Assembly (NCBI RefSeq): GCF_050586345.1 | Contig: NZ_JBOCEF010000016.1 | Location: forward strand, 21,290 to 85,289 | DNA from: JBOCEF01 sp050586345 | GTDB lineage: Bacteria > Pseudomonadota > Alphaproteobacteria > Rhodobacterales > Rhodobacteraceae | Direction: 5' to 3' | Length of the DNA: 64,000 nt | Shown here: positions 20,062 to 28,785 of the stretch, in pieces | Position numbering within the stretch: the first letter of the stretch is position 1 | How the letters are laid out: each line of letters begins with the position of its first letter | Made by a program: the position numbers and the translations under genes | The notes under the pieces: model-generated | What the model saw: the letters and a program-made list of their open reading frames with translations, nothing else | Database searches by the model: none | What the model was told of the DNA's origin: nothing

Positions 20062-20402
20062 CTGCGGCCTCCCCTGTTCCAATCCCTTGCGGCGCGGGAT
20101 GTTTCCAAAGGAGACATCCACCGCCGTCACCTGCCCCGTCAATGGCCCCGTCAATGGCCCGCCATCGCCCCGACGCCCTGCCCGACACCCTGCAAGCCGC
20201 CCTGCAAGCCGCCGCCGGACACCGCCGAACACCGCCGCCGGACGGCGCCGCGCCCGCCGCGACGGGCGCCGGGCCGCAATGTCACCAGCGGAAACATGCG
20301 CCCCGCGCGCCCCCGGCGCGGCTTCGCCCCATTGCCCGGGCGGGCGCGGGACCCCATAACACCCTCTCATACGACACGCGCCGCCCACGGAGCCACCGCC
20401 CA
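20062..20402. other. Divergent GC-rich region with 12-bp tandem repeats
   Basis: This 341-base gap separates the divergent metallophosphoesterase and CNNM-type genes. I see no gene in it. Two tandem duplications stand out: CCCCGTCAATGG at 20134-20145 and 20146-20157, and CCCTGCAAGCCG at 20188-20199 and 20200-20211. Promoters for both flanking genes must be here, but none matches a clear consensus. Confidence 0.6.
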
Positions 20403-21722
20403 ATGACCCCCGACGACGCCGCCACCGCCGCCACCGCCGCCCTCGACGCCACGGTGTTCTGGACCGGGGGCGCGATCCTGCTGCTGCTGATGCTCTCCGC
20501 CTTCTTCTCGGGATCCGAGACCGCGCTCACCGCCTCCTCGCGCGCCAAGCTGCACGGGCTCGCCGACAAGGGGGACGAACGCGCCGCCACCGCGCTGCGC
20601 CTGACCGAGGATGGCGAGCGCCTGATCGGCGCCATCCTGCTGGGCAACAACCTCGTCAACATCCTCGCCGCCTCGCTGGCGACGTCGCTGTTCACGGCCC
20701 TGTTCGGCGAATCCGGCGTGGCGCTGGCCACGCTGGTGATGACCGTCCTCGTGCTGGTCTTCGCCGAGGTCACGCCCAAGACCTATGCCATCACCACGCC
20801 CGAGGCCGCCGCCACCCGCGTCGCCCGCCCCATCAGCCTGGTGGTCAGGGTCCTCGCCCCCGTGGTCGCCGCCGTCGGCGCCTTCGTGCGCCTGCTCTTG
20901 CGCGCCGTCGGCGTCAAGGCCGACCCCGACGCGCGCGTGCTGGCGCACGAGGAGATCAAGGGCGCGATCGACCTGCATCACTCGGAAGGCGCGGTGGAGA
21001 AGGACGACCGCGACCGGCTCCTCGCCGCGCTCGACCTGCGCCACCGCGAGGTGTCCGAGGTGATGGCCCACCGGTCCGTGATCGAGAGCGTCGACGTGGA
21101 CCTCCCCCCGCGCGAGATCCTCGCCTTCTGCCTCGCCTCCACCTACACGCGCATCCCGGTCTGGAAGGACGAGCCCGAGAACATCGTCGGGGTCCTGCAC
21201 GCCAAGGACCTGCTGCGCGCCGTGCAGAAGGTCAACGAGACCGAGGGCTGGGAGGGGATCGACCACCTGAGCGTCGCCGAGATCGCGATGGAGCCGTGGT
21301 TCGTGCCCGACACCACATCGCTTGACGACCAGATGCGCGCCTTCCTGCAGCGCCGCTCCCACTTCGCGCTGGTGGTGGACGAATATGGCGACCTGCAGGG
21401 CCTGCTGACGCTCGAGGACATCCTCGAGGAGATCGTCGGCGACATCGCGGACGAGCACGACGCCCAGGTCGAGGGGATGGAGCGCGAGAGCGACGGCAGC
21501 GTCTCGGCGGACGGCTGGATGACGATCCGCGACCTCAACCGCGCCTGCGACTGGTCGCTGCCGGACGAGGAGGCGAACACGCTGGCGGGCCTGGTGATCC
21601 ACGAGGCGCAGGCGATCCCCAGCGCCGGGCAGATCTTCAGCTTCCACGGCTTCCGCTTCGAGGTGCTGGAGCGCAAGCGCAACCAGATCACCAAGCTGCG
21701 GGTCAAGCGGCTGGAGGAGTGA
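20403..21722 (+). CDS. CNNM/CorC-type membrane transporter with CBS pair
   Basis: This 439-residue protein has an N-terminal DUF21 (CNNM) domain with about four membrane segments (FWTGGAILLLLMLSAFFSGS at the start, then LLGNNLVNILAASLATSLF), two CBS domains (about 210-340, VDEYGDLQGLLTLEDILEE) and a C-terminal CorC/HlyC domain. Family members move or sense Mg2+ or Co2+; the old name is hemolysin-like. The ATG at 20403 follows GGAG at slightly long spacing. It is a single gene closed by a bidirectional terminator. The ion is inferred from the family only. Confidence 0.9.
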   Translation: MTPDDAATAATAALDATVFWTGGAILLLLMLSAFFSGSETALTASSRAKLHGLADKGDERAATALRLTEDGERLIGAILLGNNLVNILAASLATSLFTALFGESGVALATLVMTVLVLVFAEVTPKTYAITTPEAAATRVARPISLVVRVLAPVVAAVGAFVRLLLRAVGVKADPDARVLAHEEIKGAIDLHHSEGAVEKDDRDRLLAALDLRHREVSEVMAHRSVIESVDVDLPPREILAFCLASTYTRIPVWKDEPENIVGVLHAKDLLRAVQKVNETEGWEGIDHLSVAEIAMEPWFVPDTTSLDDQMRAFLQRRSHFALVVDEYGDLQGLLTLEDILEEIVGDIADEHDAQVEGMERESDGSVSADGWMTIRDLNRACDWSLPDEEANTLAGLVIHEAQAIPSAGQIFSFHGFRFEVLERKRNQITKLRVKRLEE

Positions 21723-21765
21723 CGGGCGCCGCCCTGCGGCCCCTCTCGCCCCCGCCCGACCCGCG

Positions 21766-21800
21766 AAAAACCCCGCCCGGGCGCGTCCCGGGCGGGGTTT
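21766..21800. terminator. Bidirectional terminator between the CNNM and IalB genes
   Basis: A perfect 11-bp stem CCCCGCCCGGG (21771-21781) with CCCGGGCGGGG (21787-21797) is flanked by AAAAA on the left and TTTCGCTTT on the right. It can end transcripts from both converging genes. Confidence 0.88.
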
Positions 21801-21823
21801 CGCTTTCGCGGCGCGCCCCGCGC

Positions 21824-22399
21824 CTAGTCGGGGCTGCGCTCGAAGAACAGCGGCCCGACGCCGTCGGCCGGGATCTCCATGCTCACCGTCGTCCCGTCGC
21901 CGAAGGCGATGACGTGGACCTCGACCTTGCGGACCGCGCGCAGCGCGGCGATCCCGGCGCGCGAGATGTCCGCCGCGGCGATGCAGCCGTCGGGAAAGCA
22001 GGTCTTGATCGGCAGGATCTCGGCCTGGCCGTCGATCAGCACCCGCACCCCCGGCTCGACCGCGATGCCGAGCGGCGTGCGGACCGTGGCGCGCACCCAG
22101 GGCGGGCGCACGCCCCCCTGCCGGGTGCGGGTGAAGGCGACGGTCCCCGCGAGGCGGCGCTGCAGCGCGTCCCGGTACTCGGCCTCGACGCTGCAGGTCT
22201 CGGCCGCGCACATCCGCCGCCAGCCGGCGCGCTCGGCGACCTCGGCCGGGGTCTGCCGGCGCTGGGCCTCGCCCGACTTGTTGAACAGGGACGCCCCCGC
22301 GCCCTGCGCGGCGGCGGGACGGTCGGGGGCGCAGACGAGAACGCCCGCCACGGCGGCGAGCAGCGCGGCCGCGCGGGCGGGACGAAGAAGGCTGGTCAT
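21824..22399 (-). CDS. IalB-family (invasion-associated locus B) exported protein
   Basis: This 191-residue protein has a signal peptide and a domain matching the IalB family (Pfam PF06776): an N-terminal AGWRRMCAAETCSVEA cysteine pair, VRTPLGIAVEPGVRVLIDG, then TCFPDGCIAAADI. In Bartonella, IalB relates to erythrocyte invasion, but most alphaproteobacteria carry IalB-like periplasmic proteins of unknown role. The four cysteines likely form disulfides. The start is well placed for a signal peptide, with a weak GGGGAT site. It lies 59 bases after a CTERM gene on the same strand. Confidence 0.87.
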   Translation of the reverse strand: MTSLLRPARAAALLAAVAGVLVCAPDRPAAAQGAGASLFNKSGEAQRRQTPAEVAERAGWRRMCAAETCSVEAEYRDALQRRLAGTVAFTRTRQGGVRPPWVRATVRTPLGIAVEPGVRVLIDGQAEILPIKTCFPDGCIAAADISRAGIAALRAVRKVEVHVIAFGDGTTVSMEIPADGVGPLFFERSPD

Positions 22400-22458
22400 G
22401 GAATGATCCCCGAAGCCGGGGGGCGCGCGGCCGGTCCGCCGCGCGCCCCCCGTCCGCG

Positions 22459-23433
22459 TCAGCCCTTGCGCCGGCGCGCGGCGCCGAGGGCCGCGAGGCC
22501 GGTCAGCATCAGCGCCGCGCCCGCGGGCAGCGGCACGTCCGACGGCGGCTGCGGGATGATCACCTCGCCGCCGACATCGGCGAAGGCGAAGATGAAGGTC
22601 TCACCTGCCGCATCCGAGGAGCCCTGGCCGTAGGAGGCCACCTCGGCCGCCACCGCGGCGAGGGCCGCGTCGGCATCGGCCTCGGTCGCCGCGGCGCCGT
22701 AGAAGATGTCGAAGGTGAAGGTCTCGTCCACGCCGAGGGCGCCGAAGCCAAAATCGAAGTTCGAGCCGTGGTCATCCGGGCCGAGATCGACGAAATCGCC
22801 GGTGCCGCCGAGCACCTGCTCGCTGCGGAAGGCGAACGGGTCGGAATCGACGAAGCCGTTGTCGACGGCGAGCAGCACGGTCGACGCCGCCGCGGTCCCG
22901 AAATGGGACACGAATTCATCGAACGTGTCGGGCTCGATGTCCCAGTCGAAGGTGCGGGTGTAGCGCAGGTCGTTGATCGCGACGCCAGAGGTGTTGGTGA
23001 TCGACACCGACACGCGGTAGAGGTTCGGCGTCTCGGCCGCGGGCGCGAACTCATGCACGATCTGCAGCTCGCCGCTGGCCAGCGAGGTGGTCGAGGTCGC
23101 GGTGGAGGCCGTCGAGACGAAGCTGTCCAGCACCAGGTTCGAGACGCCGAAGTCGTTGTTGGCCGAACCCGACGCGCCGGTGTCGGCGATGCCGACGCCC
23201 CAGCCTTCGCACAGGCAGCCATGCGAGGTCGATTCGTTGCCCGTCGCCAGGTGGCGCAGGCCGACGGAGGTGGTCCCTTCGACCGGCGAGGCGACGCCGC
23301 CGGAGATGTTCAGCTGGCCGAAATCATCGACGCCCAGCTGCACGGTGCCGTTGTCGATGATCGCCGCGGCGTTGGCCGCGCCCGCGGCGAGGGTGAGCGC
23401 CGCGGCGGCCGCGACGGAGTGTTTGAAGGTCAT
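22459..23433 (-). CDS. VPLPA-CTERM exported protein (2 of 7)
   Basis: This 324-residue protein has a signal peptide (MTFKHSVAAAAALTLAAGAA) and the sorting tail VPLPAGAALMLTGLAALG followed by ARRRKG. The body is rich in Thr/Ser/Asp/Gly with few basic residues, typical of extracellular beta structure; I recognise no catalytic site. The start follows GGGGGG. Upstream is an AT-rich patch with an inverted repeat TTTAC-GCAAG-GTAAA (23485-23499) that may hold the promoter or an operator. The IalB-family gene follows it. An in-frame extension to 23493 has no ribosome binding site. Confidence 0.9.
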   Translation of the reverse strand: MTFKHSVAAAAALTLAAGAANAAAIIDNGTVQLGVDDFGQLNISGGVASPVEGTTSVGLRHLATGNESTSHGCLCEGWGVGIADTGASGSANNDFGVSNLVLDSFVSTASTATSTTSLASGELQIVHEFAPAAETPNLYRVSVSITNTSGVAINDLRYTRTFDWDIEPDTFDEFVSHFGTAAASTVLLAVDNGFVDSDPFAFRSEQVLGGTGDFVDLGPDDHGSNFDFGFGALGVDETFTFDIFYGAAATEADADAALAAVAAEVASYGQGSSDAAGETFIFAFADVGGEVIIPQPPSDVPLPAGAALMLTGLAALGAARRRKG

Positions 23434-23484
23434 GGAGCCCCCCATTTGAAATTTCGCGGCACACACGCAGCCGCACCAAAATAA

Positions 23485-23499
23485 TTTACGCAAGGTAAA
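23485..23499 (-). promoter_or_regulatory. Inverted repeat in the leader of a CTERM gene
   Basis: TTTAC-GCAAG-GTAAA is a 5-bp dyad inside the most AT-rich stretch of this region (about 23455-23515), 52 bases before the start of the CTERM gene. It is a candidate operator or promoter part. No regulator is identifiable. Confidence 0.45.
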
Positions 23500-23715
23500 A
23501 TACCAAACTCCGGATGAATGTCAGGTGTTTTTTAGCCATCCGCCGCCCGGGAGCGGGCCCGGGCGGGCGCCGCCCCACGCCGCGCCGGACGGCGCCGGCC
23601 GCGCGCCGCGGCGCCTTGCGCCCGGCCTCGGGTCGCGCGCACTCTGCAGGCGCGACTCGCGTCGCGCTTTCCCCCCGTGCCCGCCCGCGCCGCGCCGCCG
23701 TTCCAGGAGTCCGCC

Positions 23716-24912
23716 ATGCCCGTCCCGTCCCAGCAGATCCGCTACATCCTCTCCGGCGGCGGCGACGGGTGGGAGATCCTGCACCGCGCCCGCCAGCTCG
23801 CCGCCGCGGGGGACCCGCCGCTGAACCTGTGCGTGGGCGAGCATGACGAGCCGACCCCGCCCGAGATCCTGGCCGCCATGGACGCCTCGGCCCGGGGCGG
23901 GCACACCGGCTATGCGGGCCTCGCCGGCACCCCGGGCCTGCGCCGCGCGCTGGCCGAGCGGGTGAGCGCGCGCCAGGGCGTTCCCGTCGGCCCGTCCAAC
24001 ATCGTCGTCACCGGCGGCGGCCAGGGGGCGCTGTTCTACGCGCTCAACGCCATGCTCGATCCCGGCGACGCGGCGGTGGTGATCGACCCCTATTACACCG
24101 TCTATCCCGGCACGATCCGCACCGCGGGCGGCGTGCCGCGCATCGCCCGCGCCCGGACCGAGAACGGGTTCCAGCCCGATTTCGCCACGCTCGACGCGGC
24201 CTGCGACGGCGCGAAGGCGCTGCTGGTCAACACCCCCAACAACCCCACCGGCGCGATCTACTCGGGCGAGACGCTGGAGATGATCGCCGAGATCTGCATC
24301 CGCCGCGACCTGTGGCTGATCTCGGACGAGGTCTATGACGGCATGTCCTTCGCCCGCCCGCACCGCTCGCCCGCCGCCCTGCCCGGCATGGCCGAGCGCA
24401 CGGTGGTGGTCGGGTCGATGTCGAAAAGCTACGCCATGTGCGGCTTCCGCTGCGGCTGGGCCGCGGGGCCCGAGGGGCTGATCAAGCTGATGACGGACCT
24501 CGCGCTCAACGTCGCTTACGGCCAGCCCGGCTTCGTGATGGACGCGGCCGAGTTCGCGCTTGGCCGCCCGGATATCGAGGCGCGGATCTGCGGGACCTTC
24601 GCGCGGCGGCACGAGATCGCCCGCCGCGCGCTGGCCGGGGCGCAGGCGGCGCGGGCGGGGGCCTCGGACGGGGCGATGTACCTGATGATCGACATCCGGC
24701 CCACCGGCCTCTCGGGCCGGGACTTCGCGCGGCTGATGATCGAGGAGGAGCGCATCGCGGTGATGCCGGGCGAGAGCTTCGGCGAGGCCGCCGCGGGCCA
24801 TGTGCGCGCGACGCTGACCCTGCCGGACGACCAGCTGCACACGGCGCTGACCCGGCTGGCCGAGGTGGCGGGGGACCTCGCCGCCGGGCGCCGCGCCGCG
24901 CCCGCCGCCTGA
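23716..24912 (+). CDS. PLP-dependent class I/II aminotransferase
   Basis: This 398-residue enzyme has the fold type I aminotransferase pattern: the PLP-phosphate region VTGGGQGALFYALNAML, the NTPNNPTGA motif with the conserved Asn, DEVYDGMSF with the Asp that bonds the pyridine nitrogen, and the Schiff-base lysine in SMSKSYAMCGFRCGW. The start follows CCAGGAG; an in-frame ATG at 23677 lacks a site. It would act in the cytoplasm on an amino acid and a 2-oxoacid; the substrates cannot be read from the sequence. It stands alone. Confidence 0.93.
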   Translation: MPVPSQQIRYILSGGGDGWEILHRARQLAAAGDPPLNLCVGEHDEPTPPEILAAMDASARGGHTGYAGLAGTPGLRRALAERVSARQGVPVGPSNIVVTGGGQGALFYALNAMLDPGDAAVVIDPYYTVYPGTIRTAGGVPRIARARTENGFQPDFATLDAACDGAKALLVNTPNNPTGAIYSGETLEMIAEICIRRDLWLISDEVYDGMSFARPHRSPAALPGMAERTVVVGSMSKSYAMCGFRCGWAAGPEGLIKLMTDLALNVAYGQPGFVMDAAEFALGRPDIEARICGTFARRHEIARRALAGAQAARAGASDGAMYLMIDIRPTGLSGRDFARLMIEEERIAVMPGESFGEAAAGHVRATLTLPDDQLHTALTRLAEVAGDLAAGRRAAPAA

Positions 24913-25060
24913 AGGGGCGCCCGCCCCCCCTTGCACGCCCCGGCGGCCCCCGCGGGGGGCGCCCCGCGCGCCCTCCGCATCGCCCGGGGTCCGCGTTGTC
25001 CCGCTGTTAAGCCCTTTGCGCCATCCTCCTGCGCGGATGGGTGAAAAAGGGACCTGAGGG

Positions 25061-25678
25061 ATGAAGATCCTGATCGCGGATGATCACGACCTGGTGCGGG
25101 AGGCGCTCGGCTCCCTGATCGAGAAGGAGCCGGACCTCGAGGTCGACCATGCCGAGGATTTCGACGGCGCCCAGGCGCGGATCGACGCCGCCGGGCCGTT
25201 CGACCTGGTGCTGCTGGACTGGACCATGCCGGGGATGCGCGGGCTCGACGGGCTCGCCGACGCGATCCGGCTCAATGACGGCAAGCCCGTGGCGCTGATG
25301 TCCGGCACCGCCACGCGCAGCGTGGCCGAGGAGGCGCTGGCGGCGGGCGCCGCGGGCTTCCTGCCCAAGACCATGGCCTCGCGCTCCCTCGTCTCCGCCA
25401 TCCGCTTCATGGCGATGGGCGAGCAGTTCGCCCCCGTGCAGTTCATGACGGAGAAAGAGCCCGAGCAAGCCGCCAGCCCCCTCGCCGCCAAACTGACGGA
25501 GCGGGAGCGGCAGGTGCTGGAGGGAATCTGCGCCGGCCAGTCGAACAAGGAGATCGCGCGCGATCTCGACCTGCAGGAGGTGACGGTGAAGCTTCACGTC
25601 AAGACCGCCTGCCGCAAGCTCGGGGCGCGCAACCGCACCCAGGCGGCGATGATCGCCAAGGATGAAGGGCTGGTCTGA
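25061..25678 (+). CDS. LuxR/NarL-family response regulator
   Basis: This 205-residue regulator has a receiver domain (1-120) with acidic ADDHD, phosphoacceptor Asp53 in LVLLDWTMPGM and the conserved lysine in GFLPKTM, then a LuxR-type helix-turn-helix (about 142-205: LTERERQVLEGICAGQSNKEIARDL). It should bind DNA as a dimer when phosphorylated. No histidine kinase gene is adjacent, so it is an orphan in this window. The start follows TGAGGG. A terminator lies about 130 bases downstream. Confidence 0.93.
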   Translation: MKILIADDHDLVREALGSLIEKEPDLEVDHAEDFDGAQARIDAAGPFDLVLLDWTMPGMRGLDGLADAIRLNDGKPVALMSGTATRSVAEEALAAGAAGFLPKTMASRSLVSAIRFMAMGEQFAPVQFMTEKEPEQAASPLAAKLTERERQVLEGICAGQSNKEIARDLDLQEVTVKLHVKTACRKLGARNRTQAAMIAKDEGLV

Positions 25679-25810
25679 CCGGGCGCGGGGAGGGGGCGCG
25701 GGGCCTGCGCGACCCGGCGGCGCGCATCGCGGCGACGCAGGCGCCGGGCCGGGCCGGGCCGGGAGGCCCGCCCCCCCGAAAAGCAGTCGGCATCCCCGCC
25801 GGAATGCAGA

Positions 25811-25840
25811 AAAGGCCGCGCGACGCCCCGCGCGGCCTTT
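25811..25840. terminator. Bidirectional terminator
   Basis: A perfect 12-bp stem AAAGGCCGCGCG (25811-25822) with CGCGCGGCCTTT (25829-25840) lies between the converging response regulator and CTERM genes and can work in both directions. Confidence 0.82.
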
Positions 25841-25883
25841 CGCATGTCTCGCGTCGCGCCCGCCTTGCGGCGCGGCGCGGGCC

Positions 25884-26495
25884 TCAGCCCCGGCGGCGGC
25901 GCAGGGCGACCAGCCCCCCGAGCCCCAGCGCCAGCAGCGGCGCGGCGGCGGGCAGCGGCACGTCGCTCAGCGCCTCGGCGGTCGAGCTGTAGGTGGCGAT
26001 CTCCACCGACGTCCACCCGGCGGTCGACACCCGGAACTGCGAATTCACGCTGTTGTTGTTGTAGTCGAGCTCGAGATTGTTGCCGAACGGCGTGGTCGGG
26101 TTGACGTTGAAGGCGATGGCCAGCGCCTGCGGGAAGCTGGTGGTCGCGGCGGTGTTGTAGAGGTAGTGCAGGCCCCCATAGCCCGAGAACAGACCCGTCG
26201 CGACCTCGAACACCACCGGGAAGGTCCCGCCGTTGGTGTTCCAGTAGGGCGCGACGCCCGAGATCACCAGCGACCCGGTCGTGCCGTCGTCGAACTCGAC
26301 CCACATGCCGATCCGGTCCGCCCCGGCGGTGTCGGCCGAGCCCCAGACGAAGTCGGGCATCTCGGCCGCCGCGGCCTCGGTGTCGAACCAGGTCTTCTCC
26401 ATCCCCATGCCGGAGAGGGTGAGCGGCGCCGCGGAGGCCGATGCTGCGCCGAACGCCAGCGCGGCGGCGGCGATGAAAGATGCGATGCGGGTCAT
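25884..26495 (-). CDS. VPLPA-CTERM exported protein (3 of 7)
   Basis: This 203-residue protein has a signal peptide (MTRIASFIAAAALAFGAASA) and the tail VPLPAAAPLLALGLGGLVAL with RRRRG. The mature part is Thr/Asn/Tyr-rich, with an Asn-rich patch (DYNNNSVNSQF), and lacks recognisable enzymes' motifs. The start has only a distant GGGGA site. It is a single gene between a bidirectional terminator and the tRNA-Gly gene. Surface location is inferred from the sorting tail. Confidence 0.9.
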   Translation of the reverse strand: MTRIASFIAAAALAFGAASASAAPLTLSGMGMEKTWFDTEAAAAEMPDFVWGSADTAGADRIGMWVEFDDGTTGSLVISGVAPYWNTNGGTFPVVFEVATGLFSGYGGLHYLYNTAATTSFPQALAIAFNVNPTTPFGNNLELDYNNNSVNSQFRVSTAGWTSVEIATYSSTAEALSDVPLPAAAPLLALGLGGLVALRRRRG

Positions 26496-26617
26496 GAAAA
26501 GCGTCCCCTATTTCCCCAGAAGACGCGCACATTCACATGGAGTTCACCATTTCGCAAGCCTCGCGCGGGCGGGACCCCGCCCATGGGGCGGCGCAAATGC
26601 GAAAATGAGGGGAAAAG

Positions 26618-26692
26618 TGGAGCGGGTGATCGGGATCGAACCGACGACATTCAGCTTGGGAAGCTGACGTTCTACCACTGAACTACACCCGC
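26618..26692 (-). tRNA. tRNA-Gly (anticodon CCC)
   Basis: On the minus strand a full cloverleaf can be drawn: acceptor arm GCGGGTG/CACCCGC, D-arm TAGTTCAGTGGTAGAA, anticodon stem TCAGC/GCTGA with loop TTCCCAA (anticodon CCC), and T-arm GTCGGTTCGATCCCGAT. The 3' TCCA is encoded, giving 75 bases. It reads the GGG codon. Confidence 0.97.
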
Positions 26693-26703
26693 GTCCGGGG
26701 CTG

Positions 26704-26732
26704 GAGATACGACGCCGCGCGGGGGGCGTCAA
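26704..26732 (-). promoter_or_regulatory. Sigma-70 promoter of tRNA-Gly
   Basis: On the minus strand TTGACG (26732-26727), exactly 17 bases, and TATCTC (26709-26704) precede the tRNA by 11 bases. This is the closest match to a consensus housekeeping promoter in the window. Confidence 0.8.
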
Positions 26733-26882
26733 GCGGTGTCGCGCAGCAAAAGCGCAAAGATTTCCGCACCCCCCGCGCCCCGCCCCCCCTCGCGCCCGAT
26801 GACGTCCCCGTGCGCGGCCCGCCCTGCGCATTGACCCGGGCCCCGCCCCCCGCGACAACGGGATCGTCCAGCCATCCGCCCG

Positions 26883-26930
26883 AGCCTTTCGCCCCAGCCT
26901 TTCGCCCAGCCTTCCGCCCCAGCCTTCCGA
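26883..26930 (+). repeat. 12-13-bp tandem repeat upstream of the radical SAM gene
   Basis: Four successive units of AGCCTTTCGCCCC or AGCCTTCCGCCCC (starts at 26883, 26896, 26908 and 26921) end 14 bases before the radical SAM start. The last unit runs into the ribosome binding site region. Repeat number could vary between strains and affect expression. Confidence 0.85.
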
Positions 26931-26944
26931 CGGAGCCCGACCCG

Positions 26945-27892
26945 ATGAACATCCAGACCCCGCCGCCCGCCGCCAAGTTCTCCGACCCCGAAATCACCGC
27001 GGGCGGCGAGGTCCGGGCCGAGGTGGCGCTGACCGGGCTGGAGACGCTGTGGTTCAACACCGGCACGCTCTGCAATATCGAGTGCACGCGCTGCTATATC
27101 GAAAGCTCGCCCACCAATGACCGGCTGGTCTACCTGAGCGCCGCCGAAACCGCCGCCTATCTCGACGAGGCCGAAGCCATGGGCGCCCCGCTGCGCGAGA
27201 TCGGCTTCACCGGCGGCGAGCCGTTCATGAACCCCGAGATGATCGCGATGCTGGAGACCGCGCTGGCCCGGGGCTACGCGGTCCTGGTCCTGACCAACGC
27301 CATGCGCCCGATGATGCGCCCGCGGGTGCTGGCGGGGCTCGCGGACCTGGTGACCCGCTACGGCGACCGGCTGACCCTGCGCGTCAGCCTCGACCACCAC
27401 GCGCCGTTCCACCATGACGAGGAACGCGGGGCGGGCGCCTTCGAGGCCTCGCTGGTCGGGATGCGCGCGCTGCGGGACATGGGCGCCAGGATGGCCGTCG
27501 CGGGCCGCACCATCTGGGGCGAGTCGCTCGAGGACGCGCGCCGGGGCTATGCCGCGCTGTTCGAGGCCGAGGGCTTCGCCATCGACGCCGCCGACCCCTC
27601 GGCGCTGGTGCTGTTCCCCGAGATGGACGAGGCCGGCGATCCGCCCGAGATCACCGAGAGCTGCTGGGGCATCCTGGACAAGTCCCCCGACAGCGTGATG
27701 TGCGCCAGCGCGCGGATGGTGGTGAAGCGCAAGGGCGCCGCGACGCCCACGGTCGCCGCCTGCACGCTGCTGCCCTATGCGCCGGAATTCGACCTCGGCG
27801 CCACGCTGGCCGAGGCGTCGCGGCCGGTGAAGCTCAACCACCCCCATTGCGCCACGTTCTGCGTGCTGGGCGGGGCGAGCTGTTCGGGCTGA
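26945..27892 (+). CDS. Radical SAM protein of unknown function
   Basis: This 315-residue protein has the radical SAM cluster motif CNIECTRC (C-x3-C-x2-C, about 39-46) followed by YIESSPTNDRLVYL, and the GFTGGEPFMNPEM SAM-binding motif. The C-terminus is cysteine-rich: ESCWG, VMCAS, AACTLL and finally CATFCVLGGASCSG, which could bind an auxiliary iron-sulfur cluster. The start at 26945 follows CGGAGC; an in-frame extension to 26810 runs through the tandem repeat and is unlikely. It is flanked by tRNA-Gly and a CTERM gene, neither of which reveals a substrate. Confidence 0.88.
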   Translation: MNIQTPPPAAKFSDPEITAGGEVRAEVALTGLETLWFNTGTLCNIECTRCYIESSPTNDRLVYLSAAETAAYLDEAEAMGAPLREIGFTGGEPFMNPEMIAMLETALARGYAVLVLTNAMRPMMRPRVLAGLADLVTRYGDRLTLRVSLDHHAPFHHDEERGAGAFEASLVGMRALRDMGARMAVAGRTIWGESLEDARRGYAALFEAEGFAIDAADPSALVLFPEMDEAGDPPEITESCWGILDKSPDSVMCASARMVVKRKGAATPTVAACTLLPYAPEFDLGATLAEASRPVKLNHPHCATFCVLGGASCSG

Positions 27893-27917
27893 AGCGCCCG
27901 CCGCCGCCGAACGCAAC

Positions 27918-27954
27918 AAGGGCGCGCCCCGGCCCGGGGCGCGCCCTTCTTTCG
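27918..27954. terminator. Bidirectional terminator after the radical SAM gene
   Basis: A 13-bp perfect stem AAGGGCGCGCCCC (27918-27930) with GGGGCGCGCCCTT (27936-27948), followed by CTTTCG. It separates the converging radical SAM and CTERM genes. Confidence 0.82.
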
Positions 27955-27978
27955 TCCCGCGGACCGGGTCAGTCCGTG

Positions 27979-28785
27979 TCAGCCCTTGCGGCGGCGGCGG
28001 CGCAGCAGCGCCAGCCCCCCGAGGCCCGAGAGCAGCAGCGGCGCGGCGGCCGGGTCCGGCACGTCGGTGATCACCGACAGGTTGGCGCTGCCATAGAACG
28101 AGATGTGCGAGATCTCACCCCCGTCGAAGGGCGTGGTGTAATAGACGTATTCCGGCAGGCTGGGGATGTCGGTCACCAGGTACATGTAGAAATAGTCCTG
28201 CGCCTTCATCAGCAGCACGATGTTGTCATGGACCAGCCGCGCCGCTTCCGAGATGCGGAAATAGCCCGCCGTGCCGTCCGCCTCGGGGTCGGGCGTGTCG
28301 AGATAGTCCTGCACCACGATCTGGTCCGACCAGTTGCCGCCCCCCGGCCCGGCGAAGGCGCTGTCGCCGTCGATCCCGGCGTCGCCGTCGCGGTCCGTGG
28401 TGATGCCGCCGGCCACCTGGTACTTGGTCAGGAACACCCAGTCGGTGTCGACCAGGGACCCGCCGAAGGCGTCCGGCGCGTTCAGGTCGGTCTCGGTGTC
28501 GCCGATATTGCCGTCGCTGAGGTAAACCTCGCAGAGCGGGCTGCCGTCTTCGAGCGTCAGCCCCGCGTCGGAGTAGATGTCGACATGGGTTCCCGCGGCC
28601 GTGTTCGAATACTGGGGAACGCCCCGGTTCTTGCCCTTGGTCGGCGTGTAGCTGACGCCGGTGGTGCAGGAGGCCGCCGCGGCCGCGGTCGCCGAGAGGC
28701 CGGTGGCGGCCCCCCCGACCCCGAGGCCGATGGACAGCGCGACGAAACAGGCGGACAGGCGGCGGCGGAAAAGCGACGCGGGCAT
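27979..28785 (-). CDS. VPLPA-type CTERM exported protein (4 of 7)
   Basis: This 268-residue protein has a long signal peptide (MPASLFRRRLSACFVALSIG onwards) and the tail VPDPAAAPLLLSGLGGLALL with RRRRRKG, a variant in which Leu of VPLPA is Asp. The mature part has two cysteines (SCTTG, PLCEV), many Asp and Tyr residues and no recognised domain. GGGAGCG supports the start at 28785; an extension to 28893 is unlikely. The mRNA leader contains a large inverted repeat (28805-28860). It converges on the radical SAM gene. Confidence 0.87.
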   Translation of the reverse strand: MPASLFRRRLSACFVALSIGLGVGGAATGLSATAAAAASCTTGVSYTPTKGKNRGVPQYSNTAAGTHVDIYSDAGLTLEDGSPLCEVYLSDGNIGDTETDLNAPDAFGGSLVDTDWVFLTKYQVAGGITTDRDGDAGIDGDSAFAGPGGGNWSDQIVVQDYLDTPDPEADGTAGYFRISEAARLVHDNIVLLMKAQDYFYMYLVTDIPSLPEYVYYTTPFDGGEISHISFYGSANLSVITDVPDPAAAPLLLSGLGGLALLRRRRRKG

